Assembly (NCBI GenBank): GCA_001600495.1
Contig: BCKE01000069.1
Location: 1-31,100, forward strand
Direction of reading: 5' to 3'
DNA from: Pilasporangium apinafurcum
Taxonomy: Eukaryota > Oomycota > Peronosporomycetes > Pythiales > Pythiaceae
Length of the DNA: 31,100 bases
Shown: piece after piece, positions 18,963-29,687 of the stretch
Numbering within the stretch: the stretch's first letter is position 1
Layout of the letters: each line of letters begins with the position of its first letter
The notes under the pieces: generated by a model
Told to the model about the DNA's origin: nothing
Databases searched by the model: none
Seen by the model: only the letters and a program-made list of their open reading frames with translations
Program-made: the position numbers and the translations under genes

Positions 18963-20354
18963 ATGGTCGCATCTGTCTCCTTCCTTCGTACTTTTGGCCT
19001 CAGCGCAGCCTGTGTGGTTGCCTCTGTCCATGCCACTTGGCTCCGAGGTCTGGAAGCTACCGTGAGTGATGACCTCACTTCGTACCCGAACTGGTTCATC
19101 GCGGCTGAGGCTTCGGACTACAACAACGGCATCGTCGCCAACTTCCTCGCCAATGTCAGTAACACCCGTGCTGAGGGTGAAGCTTATGCGACGTTTGACT
19201 GGGATAACACGTGCGTTTTTGGTGATATCTCGTACACATCGGTTTTCTACCAAGTCGACAATCTCAACTTCCGCCTCACGCCAGAGCAATTTGAATCCCA
19301 CTTTGCATTGGGCTACAACACGTCCAGCAGTGACAAGTGCTTGCCAGAGGGGCTCAATACTGTGCTCGCTAACGATGTGAATGGCAGCGGTATCACTTTC
19401 GCGGATGTCTTGAACTCCACTGCGCAAGACTACAAGGTACTCTACAACGCGTACATTGGCCCCACATACAACCTCACGTCAGGAAATGCCTCGCTGACAC
19501 TCGAGGAGATCAAGGAAACGACTGAATACAACAACTTTGCCGCAAAATTTGGCTTTATGACCAACGGCGTGGTGTCAGTTGCCCCCGATGCATTCTTGGA
19601 TTGCGCTATGCGACTCGCGCTGACCGTGCGTCCACAGACGCTCGTCGGCATGACGGAGCAAGACATTAACGAGATGATGACAGGCAGTCTCCGATGGAAT
19701 CTGAACGCCAAGATCGACACACCTTCATACACATCAACGGGTGATTTGCAAGTTAAGGGCTCTTACCAAACTGGCCTCCGTGTGTTTAACGGCCAGGAGA
19801 CAACTATGCGTGCGCTCCGCGCCGCTGGCGTTGAAGTCTACATCGTCAGTGCCTCTCCTGTGCCAATTGTGCAAGTAGTGGCGCAATTGACCGGCTTGAC
19901 CTATGCTGTGCCCGACTCAAACATCTACGCCATGCGTTTCACTTGGGATGAGGAAAACAAGTTCGCCGGACAGTTGGTTGATGGATACCCAATTGTGTGG
20001 GGTCCAGGAAAGGCGACAGTCATCGAAGAGTACTTGGTACCACTGCACAACAACCAACCCCCTGTTTATGCCAGTGGCGATTCAGATGGCGATTGTGCTA
20101 TGCTTGAAACCGTACGCGATGGAATTGTACACGTTAACAACCGCCTCCATACGACGTGCATTCAAGAGTTTTATGAATTGGCATGCACGTACTTCAACAC
20201 TACTGACCCATCAACCAACAACCACTACCTGCTCCAGGGCCAGGACAAGATCATTGGCTCGTGGATTCCATCGGGTTACACCACGACCAATGGCACGGTT
20301 TACACCGCCGGTACCGCCGAAGCCTGCGCGGAATTAAAGTTTTTGAGCGTGTAA
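18963..20354 (+). CDS. Secreted HAD-superfamily phosphatase, phosphorylcholine-phosphatase-like (paralogue 1)
   Basis: A 463-residue single-exon protein with a signal peptide (residues 1-~24, MVASVSFLRTFGLSAACVVA). HAD motifs: I is FDWDNT with nucleophile Asp79 and Asp81, II is VSAS with Ser296, III is Lys350 in GPGKAT, and IV is SGDSDGD with Asp373/375/377. The long insertion between motifs I and II and the DxDNT form resemble bacterial secreted phosphorylcholine phosphatases. That substrate is an inference from the family, and other phosphomonoesters are possible. Several N-x-S/T sequons and an even distribution of cysteines suit an extracellular enzyme. A paralogue lies in reverse orientation at 24962-26419. 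Confidence 0.85.
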   Translation: MVASVSFLRTFGLSAACVVASVHATWLRGLEATVSDDLTSYPNWFIAAEASDYNNGIVANFLANVSNTRAEGEAYATFDWDNTCVFGDISYTSVFYQVDNLNFRLTPEQFESHFALGYNTSSSDKCLPEGLNTVLANDVNGSGITFADVLNSTAQDYKVLYNAYIGPTYNLTSGNASLTLEEIKETTEYNNFAAKFGFMTNGVVSVAPDAFLDCAMRLALTVRPQTLVGMTEQDINEMMTGSLRWNLNAKIDTPSYTSTGDLQVKGSYQTGLRVFNGQETTMRALRAAGVEVYIVSASPVPIVQVVAQLTGLTYAVPDSNIYAMRFTWDEENKFAGQLVDGYPIVWGPGKATVIEEYLVPLHNNQPPVYASGDSDGDCAMLETVRDGIVHVNNRLHTTCIQEFYELACTYFNTTDPSTNNHYLLQGQDKIIGSWIPSGYTTTNGTVYTAGTAEACAELKFLSV

Positions 20355-20578
20355 GAAAATGAAAAATAGAGAAAGAGAGCTTGCAAGCATTTCAATAGCA
20401 TAAGGACCTGCATCCTATTTCCCAATCGTGTCGCTTCATTTTTCCAATTTTGTCTTTTTGTATATCTGGAGCTATAAATTATCTAGTTACTGTACGGCAA
20501 CATTGGTAATACCGTTTTACCGATTTTATACCGTAGCTCCAGGTAATGAGCTCTTGAGGTTTCAGCGTCAATCAATTG

Positions 20579-22076
20579 ATGACCATGCTCAACGCCATCA
20601 CCCTGCTGAAGCGATCTCTTGTTCGTAGAACCTTTGTGTCTTCTGCGTTCACTCGCAGCATTTCTACAAAGTTTGATGTCCAAGCACGCCAATTGAGCGC
20701 TTCGGGGCAGGACTATCGCGTCATTTTCGGCTCGAAAACCGCCGCCGACCATCTCGGACAGGTTGCCCGAGCGAGTGGCATCCACAAAATGCTGGTTGTG
20801 CGCGATAAAGACGCCAGTGCTGCCGTCCGTACGCAATATGTCGAGTATTTGCTGCTACAGGCGGGGATTCCGTGCTTCCAGTATACACTGAAACGCGATT
20901 GTGCAACACTGGAGGACGTGGATGCCGGGTTTGCGACAGCACAACGTGTCGGTGCGGATGGTGTACTGGCGTTTGGTGGTGGGAATACAGCAGACATGGC
21001 GCGTGCGATTGCCGTGCTCATAAACAATGGTGGAAGTGCGGAGGAATACGTTCGGGTAATGTGGCAGCTCTTTGTCTGACGAGATCGTCTTTGATATTGA
21101 TATCCTGTTCACATCCTTGTGCAGGGCGAAGGTGTGAGTGACCTAGAACCTGCTGCACCGCACATTATCCTTCCTACAATTGCTGGGTCTGGTGCTGAGA
21201 TTTCCACACAAGCACTGGTGCTGGATGAAGACGAAGAAACTAAGCAATCGTTCATTACGTCGCCCATTCTCGCAGAGGTATCACCACTTTTTATTGTATC
21301 ATCATACCATGCCAGATTTCTAATGGATAACTTCATCATGATGTGTTTAGGCGCTGATTGTCGATCCGATGTTGGCTCTAAGTGTGCCCATGCAACCAAC
21401 CGTCCAAGGCGCCTTAACAGCATTGGGTCAATGCATTGAATCGTATCTCCATGGGTGCAGAGATATTGCAACCGAAGCGTTGGCACTGCAAGGCATCGAA
21501 GTCTTGGCCGCTGCTTTTGCGGATCCGCTTGTAAAAGGGCAACTGGACCTGAAACATGTCGGTACGCGCGAGAAATTCGCGCTTGGTAGTTTGTTGAGCG
21601 GGATCGCTGCCAATTCCTCCGGTTATAGTGCAGCACACGCGATTGCGGTATCGATGGGAGGCATCTCTGATATTCCGCACGCTCAAGTAGCTTCGGCGTT
21701 CCTTCCGTTCGTGTTTGACAAGTACACTGAACTGGCTCAGGAAAACGCAGGCGATGATGGATTTTTCGATGAATTGAATGGAAAACTAGAGAGCGTGGCT
21801 GATCGATTGACCGCTGCGAGTGGATTCCAAGGCGCTTCCGTGTCTGCCTGGTTGCGGTATGTCTCGCAGCGATTTGATCTGCCCAATACATCGACGCTCG
21901 ATTTGGATGAGAGTCTGCTCAATGGCATTATCGACCGCACAATGCAACGCCAAGACGCATCTATGGCGTTCCGAGAGGAAGGACCGATTTTAGAGAAGGA
22001 CGATATTCGCGCCGTGATAGACAGCGCCGTGTTGGTCACTGGCGATAAGAAGAATGACGGGAAAACAAGTAATTAG
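20579..22076 (+). CDS. Iron-containing alcohol dehydrogenase-like protein, three exons
   Basis: Exons 20579-21055, 21125-21277 and 21351-22076 (introns 69 and 73 nt, phase 0) encode 451 residues. The N-terminus is Arg/Ser/Thr-rich without acids and looks like a mitochondrial presequence. The nucleotide-binding AFGGGNTADMARAIA (131-145), PTIAGSGAEIS (176-186) and IVDP (213-216) place it in the group III alcohol dehydrogenase / dehydroquinate-synthase-like superfamily. Of the four usual iron ligands, the two C-terminal histidines align with His306 and His320. The Asp and His of the DALxHA motif are Thr233 and Gln237. It may therefore use another metal, use none, or be inactive. A match to hydroxyacid-oxoacid transhydrogenase is conceivable but not supported by specific residues. 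The gene ends 161 bp from the convergent acyl-CoA dehydrogenase. Confidence 0.85.
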
Positions 22077-22237
22077 AAGCAACATAAAGAACGAGTGGAC
22101 TCAAAACAGCCAAGTGAATAAACAATGGTGCGTGCCTACGATGTGGTTAGCTTAATCAACGTGTCCATTTCTTTTTATCATTTTACTGCTTTCGTGTACT
22201 AACAAGTAGACATTCACATCGTCGCATAGTACTACGC

Positions 22238-23518
22238 TCATGGGTCCATGCTTGCGCGGGAGAACATTTCCTTCGCGATAATCATACGCTGGATTTGCGA
22301 CGTACCTTCGTAGATCTGGTAGATCTTGGCATCACGGAAGAGCTTTTCGACGGGGTATTCCGTGTTGAAGCCAGCGCCACCAAAGATCTGAATGGCGTCC
22401 GTCGCAACCTGATTCGCGTGGTCACCAGCAAATCGCTTCGCCATCGAGGCAAACATGGTGTTCTTACGGCCACAGTCAATTTCGTACGCAGCCTTGTAGG
22501 TCAACGCACGACCAGCTTCAATGCCCGTCGCCATATCGGCGAGCATGAACTGAATGGCTTGGTGGTGGGCGATAGGGACGCCCATGGTTTTGCGTTCCAT
22601 AGCGTATTTGCGCGCCTCATCGAATGCACGACGCGCCAACCCCACTGCTCCGATCGCGACAGGTGGTCGTGTAATATCGAACGCTTGCATGGCGATCTTG
22701 AACCCATATCCAACAGATCCAAGCACGTTTTCTTCTGGCACGGCCACGTCTTCAAACGTGATTCCGCGCGTATCCGAGCAGCGCTGTCCAATGTTGATTT
22801 CCTTACGGCCGACGGTGATGCCAGGAGAATCAGCATCGACAATGAAACCAGTAAATGCCGACCCAGCGTTGGCATTGGAATCAGTCTTCGCTAGCACAAA
22901 GTACCACTTGGCGACTCCGCCGTTGGTGATCCACATCTTGGAGCCATTGAGCACCCACTTGTCGCCTTTCTTGACGGCAGTCGTCTTGGCGCCCGCGACA
23001 TCTGACCCTGCACCTGGCTCAGTGACACAGTAGGCGGCTTGCACGGGTTCTTCCACAAGACGACCAAGGTATTTCTTCTTCTGCTCGTGGCTCGCAGCAA
23101 CCAAAAGTGGGGCAGTCGCCAATCCATTCGCTTCCATGGCAGTCGTCATGCCCGTGCACCCATACGCGAGCTCTTCGCCGATGATGCAGCCATCCAACGA
23201 CCCCAATCCCAAACCACCGTACTCCTCAGGGATGTGCGTGTTGACCAATCCCAATTCCCAGGCCTTGGCAAAGATCTCCTGTGGATATTCACCTGTTTGG
23301 TCATAATGGCGCTCCTTCGGGATCATTTCTTCACGGGCGAATTTGCGCGCGAGTTCCTGGAATTCACGCTGTTCATCTGACAACTTCAGCGAGAAATGTG
23401 AGAATTCCGAGTCATCGGTGTGGCGGCCAAGCGCAAACGACCGAGTGGCGAGCGTGTGTGGTGCTTTACGCATTGACTTGGCGCCAACGCGGGCCGCGGC
23501 AGTGGCAGTGGGCAGCAT
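22238..23518 (-). CDS. Medium-chain acyl-CoA dehydrogenase (mitochondrial)
   Basis: Flavoenzyme of beta-oxidation that introduces the alpha-beta double bond into acyl-CoA, passing electrons to ETF in the mitochondrial matrix. The 426-residue length is close to animal MCAD precursors. Residues 1-~35 are Arg/Ala/Ser-rich, a mitochondrial presequence. The FAD/substrate motif [29 protein letters not shown], and the C-terminal signature [20 protein letters not shown] are present. The catalytic base is Glu404 in [10 protein letters not shown], the position used by short/medium-chain enzymes and not isovaleryl or long-chain ones. The match to MCAD in the C-terminal half is very close. ATG 23518 is used; the in-frame TTG before it is not needed. 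It is head to head with the GT8 gene (274 bp apart), so the promoters probably overlap. Confidence 0.93.
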   Translation of the reverse strand: MLPTATAAARVGAKSMRKAPHTLATRSFALGRHTDDSEFSHFSLKLSDEQREFQELARKFAREEMIPKERHYDQTGEYPQEIFAKAWELGLVNTHIPEEYGGLGLGSLDGCIIGEELAYGCTGMTTAMEANGLATAPLLVAASHEQKKKYLGRLVEEPVQAAYCVTEPGAGSDVAGAKTTAVKKGDKWVLNGSKMWITNGGVAKWYFVLAKTDSNANAGSAFTGFIVDADSPGITVGRKEINIGQRCSDTRGITFEDVAVPEENVLGSVGYGFKIAMQAFDITRPPVAIGAVGLARRAFDEARKYAMERKTMGVPIAHHQAIQFMLADMATGIEAGRALTYKAAYEIDCGRKNTMFASMAKRFAGDHANQVATDAIQIFGGAGFNTEYPVEKLFRDAKIYQIYEGTSQIQRMIIAKEMFSRASMDP

Positions 23519-23792
23519 CGTCAAAATTCGTTGGTGTCTGTCTGAGATGTGGAGGTCGGATGAGCGAATGATCTTGTTGATGTAGACAACTAATGCGCTC
23601 CACGTCGGTGTTGAACTTGAAAAATGACGTGAAACCCTCTCAAATATGATACTTCAAGTACGGCTTTCTATGGGACTTACGGGATATACGGGATTTGTAT
23701 GTTTGTGGTCGCGTAATATTAAATTAGAGATATGTATTATTGCTACAAACATAAATTTAAAGAATATATAAGGTTCTTCATAGCTCCTCAGT

Positions 23793-24773
23793 ATGGATAA
23801 GTGGGGGAAAATGGCTACCAATGCGGCTACATTAGGACCAAAGGTGTACGCGACACTGATCACATCGGACGCCTACTGCATGGGTGTGGAAGCGCTTGTT
23901 TATTCATTATACAAGAACGGAGCTTCTTATCCAGTGGTGGTGATGTACACGGCGCAGGTCACCCAGACGACGTGCGCGAAGCTGAAGCGGTTCTTTGCGC
24001 CGTTCGCGGCTAAATTACATGTGGAACTACGTTGTATACCAGAGATTGGTATCCCATCACTGACTAATATCGAGGAAGTGCACGTTGCTGGATGGGTCAA
24101 TTCTGCCTACTCCAAGCTGATGGTCTTTGCTATGGACGATTTTGATAAGATCGTCTACATTGACGCGGATGCGGTCGTATTGGCTAATGTTGATGAGGTA
24201 TAACATACCAAAAATGCTTTCTGTTGAACCAATCCGTACTCCATCTCGCTTAGTAAATGGTGATAATGTAGCTTTTCGAGCGAGAGACGAACTTTGCAGC
24301 AGCACCAGACGTATTCCCGCCGGATAGATTTAATGCAGGAGTCATGGTTGTTAAACCCAATGCTGATCTGTTCCAGCGAATGATGGAGCAAACCAACGTA
24401 CTAAAGTCGTATGATGGAGGTATCTGGGAGTGAAAATAAAGGAGTAGATACGATTAATTGCTGATGAACTGATGATTGGTTCTTGTTTGATGTTGTAGGC
24501 GATACGGGTTTTCTCAATAATTTCTTCCCCGATTGGTTTCAATGGGATGCTGCATCACGACTTCCCTTTGGCTACAACGCACAACGCACTATGTATTGGC
24601 TGGTGAACGGCAAGAATCCAGGCTATTGGAATGCGATTCAACCACTAAAAATTGTCCATTACTCATCCAATCCAAAACCATGGGAAGATCCTGCACGCAA
24701 AGGCGATCTGGAGCTATTGTGGTGGCAAATCTATACAGAATCACGATGCATTGGGTTTACGAGTGGATTTTGA
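23793..24773 (+). CDS. GT8 (glycogenin/galactinol-synthase-like) glycosyltransferase, three exons
   Basis: Exons 23793-24197, 24272-24419 and 24499-24773 (introns 74 and 79 nt) encode 275 residues. The family transfers sugar from a nucleotide sugar using Mn2+. The metal-binding DxD is IDADAVV (Asp124, Asp126), followed by FNAGVMVVKPN, the GDTGFLNNFFP segment and the C-terminal HYSSNPKPWE, where the His is the third metal ligand. The start YATLITSDAYCMGVEALVYS is the GT8 nucleotide-binding strand. There is no signal peptide or membrane anchor, so it is probably cytosolic. It is shorter than animal glycogenin and lacks the glycogen-synthase-binding tail. Acceptor specificity cannot be read from sequence. 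ATG 23793 is the first; ATG 23811 is an alternative. Confidence 0.9.
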
Positions 24774-24961
24774 CGACTTCGCTATTCAATACAAATATAA
24801 CAAGAAGTAGAAATGAATAAATACAAGTAAATGGTTGTATAAACCTTCGTTCGTTTATTTTCATAAGCGTCTCCGGAAATATCCATGTGAAGCAAATGTG
24901 CGTATGCTAAAGAGATCTCGCACTCGTTTTCAATTGTGTAAATCACAGACAGACAGTGCGC

Positions 24962-26419
24962 TCATAGGAACTTGTATGATGTACAAGTATCGGTAGCACC
25001 CGCGGCGTACGTCACACCATCAGATGTAGTGAATCCCGAAGGAATCCACGAGCCAATGACCCTATCCTGGCCCTGCAAAAGGTACTTGTTATTGGTCGAC
25101 GGCTCAGTAGTACCGAAATATGTGCAGGATTTGTCATAAAACCCATGAATGCACGCGCTAGAGCTTTTGAGGCGATTGTTGACGTGGACAATACCATCAC
25201 GAACAGTATCGAGGAAGTCGCAATCACCGTCCGAGTCACCACTAGCATAGATAGGATACTGATTGTTGTACAGTGGCTTAAGGTATTCTTCGACTATCGT
25301 TGCTTTACCAGGTCCCCATGTGATGGGATAGTCTTCGATGAGCTTGCCAGTGAATTTGGCATCGTCATCAAATGTGAAGCGGACAGCATAGATGTTCGAG
25401 GATGGAACCCAGTACGTCAAACCAAGAAGTGATCCAACGACATCAACAAACACCTGAGGCGATGCACTGATGATGTAGACATCCACTCCAGCCGCACGAA
25501 GCGCTCGCATCGTTGTTTCTTGGCCGTTGAACACGCGCAAACCAGCGGTATACTCTCCTTCAACCTCCAAATCACCGGTTGATGTGTATGACAGTGTGTC
25601 CAACTTAGCGTTCAAGTTCCATCGCAGACTACTAGTGATCATCGTCTTGATTTCTGCTTCGGTCATGCCCACCAGCATTTGTGGGAAAATCGACATCGCA
25701 ATGTGCATCGCACACTCGGAGCGTTCATCTGGACTCACACCTTCCAAACCAAAAGTTAGAAATGATATTTTAGCCCGAAAGTTGAGGTATTCAGTTGTTT
25801 TCTTGATCTCTTCAAGTGTAGCACTGGCATTTCCGGAGGTGAGACCATATGTGGGGCCAATATATGCATCATATAGCACCCTGTAGTCTGCGGCGGTAGA
25901 TTCTAGAGCATGAGCGAGCGTCACACCATTGCCATTCACATCGGAGCCCAGAACGGTGTTGGTACCATTTGGTAAGCACGCATCACCGTTAGCTTCGGTG
26001 TATCCCAGCGCAAAGATCGTTTCAAAATCGTCTGGCGAGAAGCGGAAATCAAGATTATCAACTTGATAAAAGACTGATGTGTACGAGATATCGCCGTAGA
26101 TGCAGGTGTTGTCAAAGTCAAAGGTGGCATACGCTTCGCCTTTGTCACGAATGTTGGAAACATTTGCCAGTAACTCGGTCACAACGCCGTTGTTGTAGTC
26201 CGGTGCTTCAGCCGCGATAAATCCGTACGAGTTTCTTGTCGAAGGCGAAGGCGTTGGGGCTGGCGTCGTTGTCGAAGGTGTCTTGGTTTCATCGGCATCT
26301 GGACAAGTCTTGTTGGTTGGGGCGGGTGTAGCGGCTTCCAGACCACGCAGTGTAGTACCAGACGCCGAGGCAATAATGCAGGCAGCAGTAAATCCAACGG
26401 CGCGGAGTACAGACACCAT
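24962..26419 (-). CDS. Secreted HAD-superfamily phosphatase, phosphorylcholine-phosphatase-like (paralogue 2)
   Basis: A 485-residue single-exon protein, clearly homologous along its length to the product of 18963-20354 (shared FNGQETTMRALRAAGV, GPGKAT, SGDSDGD). Signal peptide at residues 1-~21. Motif I is FDFDNT with Asp101 and Asp103. It differs mainly by a Thr/Pro-rich insertion at residues ~31-62 (PAPTNKT...TTTPAPTPSPS), which looks like an O-glycosylated linker or stalk and contains one extra cysteine. All four HAD motifs are intact, so it should be active. It ends 188 bp from the convergent GT8 gene. Confidence 0.87.
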   Translation of the reverse strand: MVSVLRAVGFTAACIIASASGTTLRGLEAATPAPTNKTCPDADETKTPSTTTPAPTPSPSTRNSYGFIAAEAPDYNNGVVTELLANVSNIRDKGEAYATFDFDNTCIYGDISYTSVFYQVDNLDFRFSPDDFETIFALGYTEANGDACLPNGTNTVLGSDVNGNGVTLAHALESTAADYRVLYDAYIGPTYGLTSGNASATLEEIKKTTEYLNFRAKISFLTFGLEGVSPDERSECAMHIAMSIFPQMLVGMTEAEIKTMITSSLRWNLNAKLDTLSYTSTGDLEVEGEYTAGLRVFNGQETTMRALRAAGVDVYIISASPQVFVDVVGSLLGLTYWVPSSNIYAVRFTFDDDAKFTGKLIEDYPITWGPGKATIVEEYLKPLYNNQYPIYASGDSDGDCDFLDTVRDGIVHVNNRLKSSSACIHGFYDKSCTYFGTTEPSTNNKYLLQGQDRVIGSWIPSGFTTSDGVTYAAGATDTCTSYKFL

Positions 26420-27836
26420 AGCTTTGCGTTGTATGTAGCTCGCCTTCGATCAGATGACAGTGGGAGGAGGGTACCTGGCTTTGGGTTGGTAAAAGCGAGA
26501 ATGAACGGCTTGGTTGACTGCTAGTCAGGTCTGGAAGGAAACCTTTTTAGCCTGTAGTTAGAGTAGAGTTGCACATGTTGGGATATCTCTCAACCATCTA
26601 AACAACTTTGGTCGCGTCCATGCGTATTAGCTCACTAGCTCAGTTACGGTGCCCATCTACTATTGGACCCAAATATGGAAAGGGCATATTGGGAAAGGCG
26701 AATATCTCTATAAATGAATACTTTGCGCTTTAGATTGAGCCTACAACTATCTTTTACCTAATACAATATCCTGTATAAATTTATATCATGTAAAGCGTTA
26801 TATGTTCAGATGAAAAGCTTATCTTCCTCGATGTTAATCTGGTTGCAAATCCAGGCGAAAATTGAAGCTCACTGAATGCAGGTTGATATTGAGCACTTCT
26901 AATCCTCTTCACTCACATCTTATCCATCTTCCTGTGATGTCTGCACAGTCATCGTACGCATCTGTTTGTGTAAGAAACACAGGAAGATTGATTTGCATGG
27001 CGGCCTAGCAACCCATCACTATTCGAAGATGCACAAAATTGGAGAAATTGATGCATGAAGACAACTCAAATGTTGGGCAAGGTTCAGCAATCAGCAACGG
27101 TATTTGGTATCTTTACGCGATGTTTTTGTATTTTCTGATGCCTAATCGAGATGTTTCAGTGAAAGTGTTCACTGTAGGTAGCTACGTATTCTTAGATTCT
27201 TGTATTTTTGTTCTGGAAGCTATGACTACTTGCGGATCTTTCTGTATAAAATGTCTCGGAATCACCATTCCGTAATGTCTCTTCACAATATATTTGTTCA
27301 GCATTCAGATACATACCATGGACTGATTCCTAATAGATCTTTTCAGGATTTGTAGACTGATACAATGCCATGGAGATTCCATGCCGTTGGCTGGTGAATC
27401 TCAACACACTGTAAGTTCTACTGCTGGATACGCATTCTTACGATAATGGTCGTTTTCTCGATATTCTACACATTCGGGGAGCACTCCTTTGTTCTGTCTC
27501 ACAGCGACTGGCTGATCCATAGGCTTCACTATGATGTTCCACCGATCGTAGACGATAATGCATTTTTACATCATTGGAGCGCCTGTCACAGAGGAGATTC
27601 ATTAGTCATCTCTAACTGGGCTTATAAAATCTTTGTAGGAGCGATGAATCTCAGTCAGGAAATGGCAAACGATCACAAGATTCATTGACTCATTAGTATG
27701 CACTCAACTCTGCAAAGAAACCAAAGAGAAAACAAACGACCAACAACTCTTTCAACCTAAGTACCACACCACCATAGTAACTACTCTTTCTGTCTCTCCA
27801 TTCATTGTTCTTTGATCTGGTCTGATTGTTATAGTG
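26420..27836. other. Intergenic region without a recognised gene
   Basis: About 1.4 kb upstream of the second HAD gene. It holds that gene's promoter near 26.5 kb. Two short plus-strand frames (27039-27275, 27446-27688) have no domain and poor coding character. Apart from a small CATGGA/TCCATG palindrome near 27.37 kb I see nothing supported. Confidence 0.5.
26491..26505 (-). promoter_or_regulatory. Oomycete initiator-like core promoter of HAD paralogue 2
   Basis: On the minus strand TTCATTCTCGCTTTT, close to the oomycete TCATTYYNCAWTTT initiator, lies 72 nt before ATG 26419, a typical transcription-start distance. Confidence 0.4.
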
Positions 27837-28745
27837 TTACGTCTGATGGGCAACCGGTTGCTCACCTTGGACTGGAGTCCGCATGCTCTGGTACCATGGC
27901 TGGCTTCTCGTTCGACTAACCGCCGATGAAGAAGGTGAAGAATTTGGACGGCGATGTACACTCGTGTGCTGTACATGCTTCCCTGTCTTGCGAAATTGCA
28001 CATATACTCCTAACACCCACAATAGTAGCGTCACCGTCAAGTACGTCCACCAGGCTGTGGGGATGTGGTAAACCCAATCCCCTTGGTCATCTTGTGTGCG
28101 GAAGCGCTTAAGGTCCGCTGCACTTGGGTATTCGCCAGCGAAGTACCCAATACCCCATACAAATGAAAAGGCACCGATAAATGCAGTCGTGATAATGATC
28201 AGTGGACGCTCAAGCTTCCAGGTCAAGGCACCACCCAATAAGCCCAACACGATAATGAGGATAATCAGCATCACATCCGGCTGGCTCGGGTAGAATCGAT
28301 GGGCAAACGACGTGTTAACCAAGAATGCCAAGAAAATTCCACCAAGTGCACCGATCATAAACACTCCGAGACCATAAAGTGACCAGACAAAAAAGCCTGA
28401 AATTACACCTGCAACGAGGAACCCAATCCAAGAAGCAGTGGCGACCCACGCCATCGATGCAAATGCATACTCAATTATCAATGCAACCAAGAGCCCGCCA
28501 ACAATAAACCCACAGATGAAAATAACTGGACGCAGCAGTTTGTACCCGTATGCCCAGATTAGCGCGCCTACGAGAATGGCTAGTATAGCAGCAATGCTTG
28601 GAGTCACACGGACGCGGCCGTACGAACGGTAGACCGAGCTAGTATTGGCTGGATCAGTAGCGTGTACATATAAGACGAGCAGTGCTACTGCTGCATGTGT
28701 TATCGCCAAGATGGACAACTGGGCTAGCCATTGGTGTTTCGTCAT
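27837..28745 (-). CDS. Seven-helix TMEM198-like (DUF4203) membrane protein
   Basis: A 302-residue single-exon protein. A signal-anchor or signal peptide (residues ~9-28) is followed by a short lumenal segment and about seven hydrophobic helices with many small residues (AILAILVGALIWAYGYKLLR; FIVGGLLVALIIEYAF; LYGLGVFMIGALGGIFLAF; VMLIILIIVLGLLGGALTW and others). The Gly-rich paired helices and the ALTWKLERPLIIITTAFIGA stretch match the TMEM198/DUF4203 family. The C-terminal ~60 residues are Ser/Arg/Gln-rich and cytosolic. Animal TMEM198 has been linked to Wnt receptor signalling at membranes; here the function is unknown. TTCATTCATTTTC motifs about 70 nt upstream on the same strand suit an initiator. 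Confidence 0.8.
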   Translation of the reverse strand: MTKHQWLAQLSILAITHAAVALLVLYVHATDPANTSSVYRSYGRVRVTPSIAAILAILVGALIWAYGYKLLRPVIFICGFIVGGLLVALIIEYAFASMAWVATASWIGFLVAGVISGFFVWSLYGLGVFMIGALGGIFLAFLVNTSFAHRFYPSQPDVMLIILIIVLGLLGGALTWKLERPLIIITTAFIGAFSFVWGIGYFAGEYPSAADLKRFRTQDDQGDWVYHIPTAWWTYLTVTLLLWVLGVYVQFRKTGKHVQHTSVHRRPNSSPSSSAVSRTRSQPWYQSMRTPVQGEQPVAHQT

Positions 28746-29102
28746 AGATTTGCTATTTCTTGCTCTCTTCCTGTTGGTTACTTAGTGTTTGCGGGGTGAG
28801 TTGAGAAAATGAATGAACGCGCATTGATTAGCCCGTTGGCGAAGAAAAAGTCAATGAGAAGGTGAGTATTCATGGCTGCGAAGAGGTCCATTTCAGGATG
28901 AAGATTGACCGGAACTGTTCAAGCCCAATTAGTGCTAACCTTCGTGCAACATATACCACTTTCAATAGAAGATGAGGCCACTAATCAAGGACAGCTTGTA
29001 TTACAATTATTCATGCGCATCATGGGAGATAGCAACAGAACCAGTAACTCAGGACAGATCTCCTGTTTTTTGTTCGGGTCCGAACTGACTAGCAAATGCT
29101 AT

Positions 29103-29106
29103 TTAA
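29103..29106. repeat. Target-site duplication TTAA, copy 2 (left)
   Basis: TTAA directly abuts the CCTTTATTCC end; the same tetranucleotide is at 29793-29796. Confidence 0.8.
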
Positions 29107-29157
29107 CCTTTATTCCTCACTTGTACAACGCGTTGTACAAATGATGTGGGAATAAAG
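29107..29157. repeat. Left terminal palindrome of Fanzor element copy 2
   Basis: CTTTATTCC...TTGTACAACGCGTTGTACAA...GGAATAAAG: a 20-bp perfect central palindrome inside a longer inverted repeat. It resembles the 3'-end palindromes of both copies, although it sits at the 5' end. Confidence 0.8.
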
Positions 29158-29488
29158 ATTTAAACTAAGATTACCTTGAGAATGGAGTTTAGGATTCATT
29201 GAATGGAGAGACTCCTTGGTGGCTCTTGCTGTGTGTGCAATCATCTTGAAAGGCCATGTTGACGATCAATCGCGTTTTCAGAAAAATGAAATTATACACC
29301 TTGGATGGGAAAAAAGGTTGATATATGGANTTAGAAAAATCAAGTATACACTACAAGGTATTTCTCAGGAGTTTGAGAGTTTCTCATTTCGGTGGCGTCT
29401 CTTGAATGAATTGTTTCCAGCTTCTCAATAGCGAAACATATTGAATTGAAGTATTTANCACCTCACGCCCATCTATTGAGTGTCGCTT

Positions 29489-29687
29489 CAACGAAGAAAT
29501 TGGNGGTAAGGATCTTTATGGTGTGNGACACTGCAAAAATAGTGAATGCCATCGCACATTGTGGGACCATGACATCAGCACCGCAATAAACATTTTTAGA
29601 CTCTTCATCGACCAAGTGAAGAAAAAGAGGAGACTCGAGGCGTTCACGAGGAAAGAGAATGAATTGGTACTCGAAATCAAAAACTGA
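29489..29687 (+). pseudogene. Fanzor C-terminal remnant
   Basis: From about 29489 the plus strand aligns with the end of the copy 1 nuclease: the second zinc pair (HCKNSEC), the RuvC-III region, and the lysine-rich tail ending EIKN and TGA (29685-29687). The RuvC-III motif reads WDHDISTAINI where copy 1 has WDRDINAAINI; the Asp is kept but the Arg and Asn are lost. RuvC-I, the alternative Glu and the first zinc pair are deleted, so no nuclease can be made. Confidence 0.85.

Noticed and set aside
21109-21891. 260-codon minus-strand frame opposite the ADH exons
   Set aside because: It covers two introns and conserved exons of the opposite gene; its composition is Arg/His-rich as expected for an antisense frame.
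22295-22894. 199-codon plus-strand frame opposite the acyl-CoA dehydrogenase
   Set aside because: Antisense shadow of a highly conserved enzyme.
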